Part shown: piece after piece, positions 6,196 through 8,647 of the stretch | Layout: every line of letters starts with the position of its first letter | Numbering within the stretch: position 1 is the first letter of the stretch | Assembly: GCA_041569895.1 (NCBI GenBank) | Contig: JBFFXF010000301.1 | Coordinates: forward strand, 1 to 8,647 | Direction of reading: 5' to 3' | From: JBFFXF01 sp041569895 | GTDB taxonomy: Bacteria > Planctomycetota > UBA8108 > JACQVS01 | DNA: 8,647 bases | Translations under genes and position numbers: made by a program | Notes under the pieces: model-generated | Told to the model about the DNA's origin: nothing | Databases searched by the model: none | Seen by the model: the letters and a program-made list of their open reading frames with translations, nothing else

Positions 6196-7224
6196 ATGAC
6201 CCGCAAGCTCACCCGCCGTCACCTGCTCGGTCTCTCGGGCAGCGCCGTTGCAGCGTGGGGCGCCGCGCAGCTCGCGCCGGGGCAGGCGATCGCGCGCGAC
6301 TTCACGAAGCCGGTTCCCCAGGCGACGGGCTTGACGGTCTATCTCAACGGCGCGCAGGTCCTGGCGCGCTGGAACAACGCGCCGCTGCTCGGCTACCGCG
6401 CGCATCCATCGCTCAAGTATCCCTACCTGGCGCCGCTGTCCGGACCGATCACCGGTCTGTCGCTCGTCACAGAATCGGCGCTGCCGTATCCGCATCACCG
6501 CGGCGCGTGGCTCGGGTGCGATCCGCTCAACGGCGGCGACTACTGGACCGACGGCGCGCTCGAGCGCGGGCGCATCGGCTCGCTCGGCCTGGCGATCGTC
6601 GCGGCGGACGACGGCGGGAGCGACGCGGACGCGGGCAGCGGTGGGGGATCGAGCGCCGGCGCGCCGCTCGCGCGTGCAGCGTTCACCGATCGTTGCCGCT
6701 GGGAGCGCCAGGGAGGCGGCGCGCCGTTCGAGGACGAGCGGCGCTTCACGATCAGCGTCCTCGACGACCGCGTGAGACTGATCGACTGCCGCTTCACGCT
6801 GCGAGCGCTCGAGCCGATCACCATCCGAAGCGCCAAGCATTCATTTTTCGCGCTGCGCGCCGCGCACGACATCTCGCCGATCTACGGCGGTGTGCTGATG
6901 AACTCCGAGGGCGGCGTCGGCGCGGCGGGCACGTACGGCAAGGAGGCGCGCTGGTGCGGCTACCACGGGCGACGCCAGGGACGCCCGGACGTCGTCGAGG
7001 GGATCGCGTTCCTCATCCACCCCGACACCCCGTGGCGCCCGATCTGGTTCACGAGGGACTACGGTCACCTGTCGCCATCACCCTTCAACTTCCTCGATCG
7101 CCCATGGTCGATCGAGAAGGGCGAGACCATCGAGCTCCGCTACGCCATGGCGCTCCACGCCGGCGACCCAAAGGAAGCACAGCTCGACACGGTCTACCGC
7201 CGGTGGATCGGCTCGCAGACGTAG
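6196..7224 (+). CDS. PmoA-like/DUF6807 protein with Tat signal
   Basis: A 342-residue protein of the family annotated as methane oxygenase PmoA-like (PF14100) or DUF6807. The name is historical, and membership does not imply methane oxidation; function is unknown. The N-terminus carries TRRHLLGL (6-13) with a hydrophobic stretch to about residue 28, a plausible twin-arginine signal, so it is likely exported. The family core shows KYPYLAPLSGP (74-84) and LPYPHHRGAW (97-106), then NGGDYW (112-117), with paired histidines typical of the family. Residues 138-157 are a Gly/Ser/Asp-rich loop, probably disordered. A second conserved-looking block is RSAKHSFFALRAAHDI, and WIGSQT ends the protein. It follows the DUF1501 gene by 86 bp and may share its transcript. 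Such proteins often sit with Gfo/Idh/MocA oxidoreductases, one of which begins at the left edge. Confidence 0.85.
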   Translation: MTRKLTRRHLLGLSGSAVAAWGAAQLAPGQAIARDFTKPVPQATGLTVYLNGAQVLARWNNAPLLGYRAHPSLKYPYLAPLSGPITGLSLVTESALPYPHHRGAWLGCDPLNGGDYWTDGALERGRIGSLGLAIVAADDGGSDADAGSGGGSSAGAPLARAAFTDRCRWERQGGGAPFEDERRFTISVLDDRVRLIDCRFTLRALEPITIRSAKHSFFALRAAHDISPIYGGVLMNSEGGVGAAGTYGKEARWCGYHGRRQGRPDVVEGIAFLIHPDTPWRPIWFTRDYGHLSPSPFNFLDRPWSIEKGETIELRYAMALHAGDPKEAQLDTVYRRWIGSQT

Positions 7225-7286
7225 ACGCGCGGGACGTGATGACGAGTGGCCCCCCGCCCGCTCGATCGACGCATCACCCACACACC

Positions 7287-7315
7287 TTGATTCAACCCCA
7301 CCCCCACGCGAGAAT
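7287..7315 (+). promoter_or_regulatory. Promoter of tRNA-Ser
   Basis: TTGATT (7287-7292), a 17-bp spacer and GAGAAT (7310-7315) precede the tRNA by 12 bp. The -10 with flanks, CGCGAGAATGACCC, nearly repeats that before the DUF1501 gene. Spacing to the mature 5' end is right for a tRNA promoter, which supports both calls. Confidence 0.7.
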
Positions 7316-7327
7316 GACCCCGCAGGC

Positions 7328-7417
<90 letters not shown>

Positions 7418-7650
7418 GTTCTTTTTGCCGCGTGGGCGGTTACGACATCGCCCGATGAGGCGCCGAGGGTGCGAGAGGGGCGAGAATCGGGGGTGGTGTC
7501 CCTGAGGTGTCCCTGTTCTATGGGGTACCAAACGGGATTGTCCGCGGGCTCGAACAGGCGGTCTGGCCGAGTGAAGAGATGACGATTGACCGCGAGGGGT
7601 TCGAGAGAGTGTTACGCTCGCTCGGAGCACAGCCTGTGGAAAGGAGACCC
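7418..7650. other. tRNA to transposase relic spacer, no gene seen
   Basis: I see no gene here. It contains an 11-bp tandem repeat (7495-7516) and a loose promoter-like pair, TTGACC (7586-7591) with TTACGCT (7612-7618), whose 20-21 bp spacing is too wide to rely on. A GAGAAT at 7482 lacks a -35. A GGGGTTCGA at 7596-7604 repeats nine bases of the tRNA T arm but goes no further. Confidence 0.5.
7495..7516. repeat. 11-bp tandem repeat GGTGTCCCTGW
   Basis: GGTGTCCCTGA (7495-7505) is followed at once by GGTGTCCCTGT (7506-7516), with one mismatch. It lies 78 bp past the tRNA end, on the side of the recombinase gene. Short direct repeats in such a place can be arm-type binding sites of a tyrosine recombinase; that reading is inference. 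Confidence 0.55.
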
Positions 7651-7886
7651 ATGCAGAGTGGCGTACGCGAGAGTGCGCAGCGCGGGACCGCGAAGCGTAG
7701 AGGAGCGTTGGTCTTGTCAACCCTCCAAGGGAAGACCTCGGCGAAGGAGGCAGCACTCAAGCACGGCCCACCGTCGGCGAGATAGAGGATCGACAAGACA
7801 AGTTCCTCATGGTCGCCCTGACATCCCGGCCCGTCGAGGAAGTCCCGTCGGCACGTCTTCTTTCCGGCGGCCTGAACAGCCGGTAA
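7651..7886 (+). pseudogene. Transposase orfA-like HTH gene, frameshifted relic
   Basis: AAGGAG (7641-7646) precedes an ATG at 7651. The frame reads MQSGVRESAQRGTAKRRGAL, then VLSTLQGKTSAKEAALKHG, then PPSAR and a stop at 7783. The part from AL to KHG resembles the helix-turn-helix of small IS3-type transposase subunits as I recall them (VLxLLxGETxxxEAARKHGLTVAE). If one base is restored near 7769, the next frame continues TVGEIEDRQDKFLMVAL and TSRPVEEV, to a TAA at 7884-7886; this matches the expected LTVAEIEDWKEKFLLG pattern. A single lost base in the Leu codon of HGLTV explains the break. The usual later part and an orfB are missing. The 44-residue product could in theory still be made. Family assignment is from memory, without a database check. 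Confidence 0.6.
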
Positions 7887-7980
7887 TCGGCACATCCGTC
7901 TCGGCATGGAAACCACAGCACCAGAGCGTCGAGAAAGAACATGGAGAGGGCCCTGCCATTCTTCGTAAAGGAACCCTGTC

Positions 7981-8187
7981 GTGGACGAGAATCAAAACAC
8001 GCCCGAGAAGGATCCCGGCAGCAAATCCGGAATGTACAACGACGTAACTTGGGACATGAGCAACCCGACCGAAGTCAAGTGCTACAGGCTCGAATGCAAT
8101 CTTGCCATCCAGAGAAAAGTAAACGCGATTCTCGCGATCGTTTCAGGCGCGGCATCTGCGGGTCTAATCGCCTGGCTTACGACTTAA
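7981..8187 (+). CDS. Small orphan protein with C-terminal membrane segment
   Basis: A 68-residue product starting at GTG (7981). AAAGGA (7967-7972) lies eight bases upstream, a better Shine-Dalgarno than most in the window, which decides the start. The N-terminal half is polar and mixed-charge (MDENQNTPEKDPGSK), and the C-terminus is one hydrophobic segment (AILAIVSGAASAGLIAWLTT), so a tail-anchored or small inner-membrane protein is likely. Two cysteines, in CYRLEC, are present mid-protein. I recognise no family. Polar helix plus terminal membrane segment recalls small phage or element proteins in general, but this is not enough to name one. Its G+C is roughly half by eye, well below the genes left of the tRNA, suggesting foreign origin. 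It lies between the transposase relic and the recombinase and converges with the latter. Confidence 0.6.
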   Translation: MDENQNTPEKDPGSKSGMYNDVTWDMSNPTEVKCYRLECNLAIQRKVNAILAIVSGAASAGLIAWLTT

Positions 8188-8269
8188 CCGGACGCCAGGC
8201 GTCATGAAGCCTTGCCGGCTACCTCCTCAAGAGGACGGATCCGCCGCGCCAGCGTGAAACGAGTGCCAA

Positions 8270-8293
8270 CGTCACCGTCGGCGGTGGGTGACG
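8270..8293. terminator. Possible hairpin between convergent genes
   Basis: CGTCACC (8270-8276) pairs with GGTGACG (8287-8293). An alternative shorter hairpin is CACCG-TCGG-CGGTG (8273-8286). It lies seven bases past the recombinase stop and 82 bp past the small plus-strand gene, so it could end transcription from the recombinase. No T-run follows on either strand, so it is not a classic intrinsic terminator. Confidence 0.3.
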
Positions 8294-8300
8294 ACGGTGC

Positions 8301-8647
8301 TCAGTGCCCCGCTACGGACGCCCCGCCCTCCAAATACCGCGCCAGCCGCCCCAGGCCCTCCGCGAGGTCGCCCTCGTTGACGATGGCGTACCGCCGGTAG
8401 ATCGACTCGGTCTTGTGACCGGTGATCTTCATCGCGATCGACCGCGGCACGCTCGCCCGCTCGAGGTTCCTGACCGCCGTGCGGCGGAGGTCGTGGAAGA
8501 GCCGTCCGGGACAGCCAGCCTTCTCGCACGCGTTCTCCCACGCCTTCCGCAGGGTACGTATCTCGCGGCCGTTCCGGTGAAAGACGAAGGGCACGATGCG
8601 CCGCTGCGCGGTCTCGACCTCCTTCGTGTACGCGAGCTGCCGTTCCA
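8301..8647 (-). CDS. Tyrosine recombinase/integrase, C-terminal part (partial)
   Basis: The last 114 residues of a tyrosine recombinase (phage integrase family), which cuts and rejoins DNA through a phosphotyrosine; the gene continues past the right edge. Visible catalytic elements are the HxxR box (HDLRR, His codon at 8493-8495), the second His in the box ITGHKTESIYRRY, and the nucleophile Tyr nine residues after that His (codon 8388-8390). The stop is TGA at 8303-8301. The first conserved Arg and the N-terminal DNA-binding domain lie outside the window, so intactness cannot be judged. The reading frame is open to the edge; an internal GTG at 8594 is not the start, because frame and sequence (ERQLAYTKEVETAQRR) continue upstream. 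Transcription runs toward the tRNA-Ser. Lying about 0.9 kb from a tRNA 3' end, it is the likely integrase of an element inserted there. Confidence 0.92.
   Translation of the reverse strand, partial: ERQLAYTKEVETAQRRIVPFVFHRNGREIRTLRKAWENACEKAGCPGRLFHDLRRTAVRNLERASVPRSIAMKITGHKTESIYRRYAIVNEGDLAEGLGRLARYLEGGASVAGH

Noticed and set aside
7482..7487. GAGAAT as another promoter -10
   Set aside because: The -35 position (7459-7464) reads GGCGCC and no gene follows at a sensible distance.
7596..7604. Possible attachment-site copy of the tRNA T arm (GGGGTTCGA)
   Set aside because: Only nine bases match and the flanks diverge at once; a real copy should extend to the tRNA 3' end.

Overview
The window is very GC-rich and looks like chromosomal DNA of a member of the Planctomycetota, or of a related phylum with the same gene families. 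The basis is family content. There is a DUF1549/DUF1553 (PSCyt2/PSD1) protein, a DUF1501 protein with a Tat signal, a PmoA-like/DUF6807 protein with a Tat signal, and the start of a Gfo/Idh/MocA-type oxidoreductase. This combination is typical of planctomycete accessory catabolic loci. The phylum assignment is inference from gene content only.

Layout. Bases 1-91 (minus) hold the first 30 codons of a Gfo/Idh/MocA-like oxidoreductase that runs off the left edge. Bases 92-560 are a divergent intergenic region with a composite repeat: a hexamer tract, a purine-rich AGGAAGGCAGGAA block, and inverted copies of that block. Bases 561-3632 (plus) encode a 1023-residue secreted PSCyt2/PSD1 protein. Bases 3633-4021 hold a second copy of the composite repeat, a 9-bp tandem repeat and a CTCTG-rich stretch. 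Then come a DUF1648 membrane protein (4022-4552), the DUF1501 protein (4682-6109) and the PmoA-like protein (6196-7224), all on the plus strand. A tRNA-Ser(UGA) gene lies at 7328-7417.

Right of the tRNA the character changes. G+C is visibly lower and gene density falls. There is a frameshifted transposase orfA-like relic (7651-7886), a small orphan membrane-protein gene with a good Shine-Dalgarno (7981-8187), and the 3' part of a tyrosine recombinase on the minus strand (8301-8647, leaving the window). This looks like the near end of an integrative element or its relic beside tRNA-Ser; most of it would lie outside the window.

How the genes may work together. PSD1 and DUF1501 proteins are habitual genomic partners and both appear exported, as does the PmoA-like protein. 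With the oxidoreductase they suggest an extracytoplasmic catabolic module of unknown substrate. Here the PSD1-DUF1501 pair is split by the DUF1648 gene and by a repeat element. Promoter-like sequences sit before the PSD1 gene, the DUF1501 gene and the tRNA. The last two share the same -10 sequence and a 17-bp spacer.

I found no convincing undescribed defence or other novel system. The most interesting items are the two-copy composite intergenic repeat, its hexamer tract next to the oxidoreductase ribosome binding site, a probable leaderless start for the PSD1 gene, and the tRNA-linked island end.
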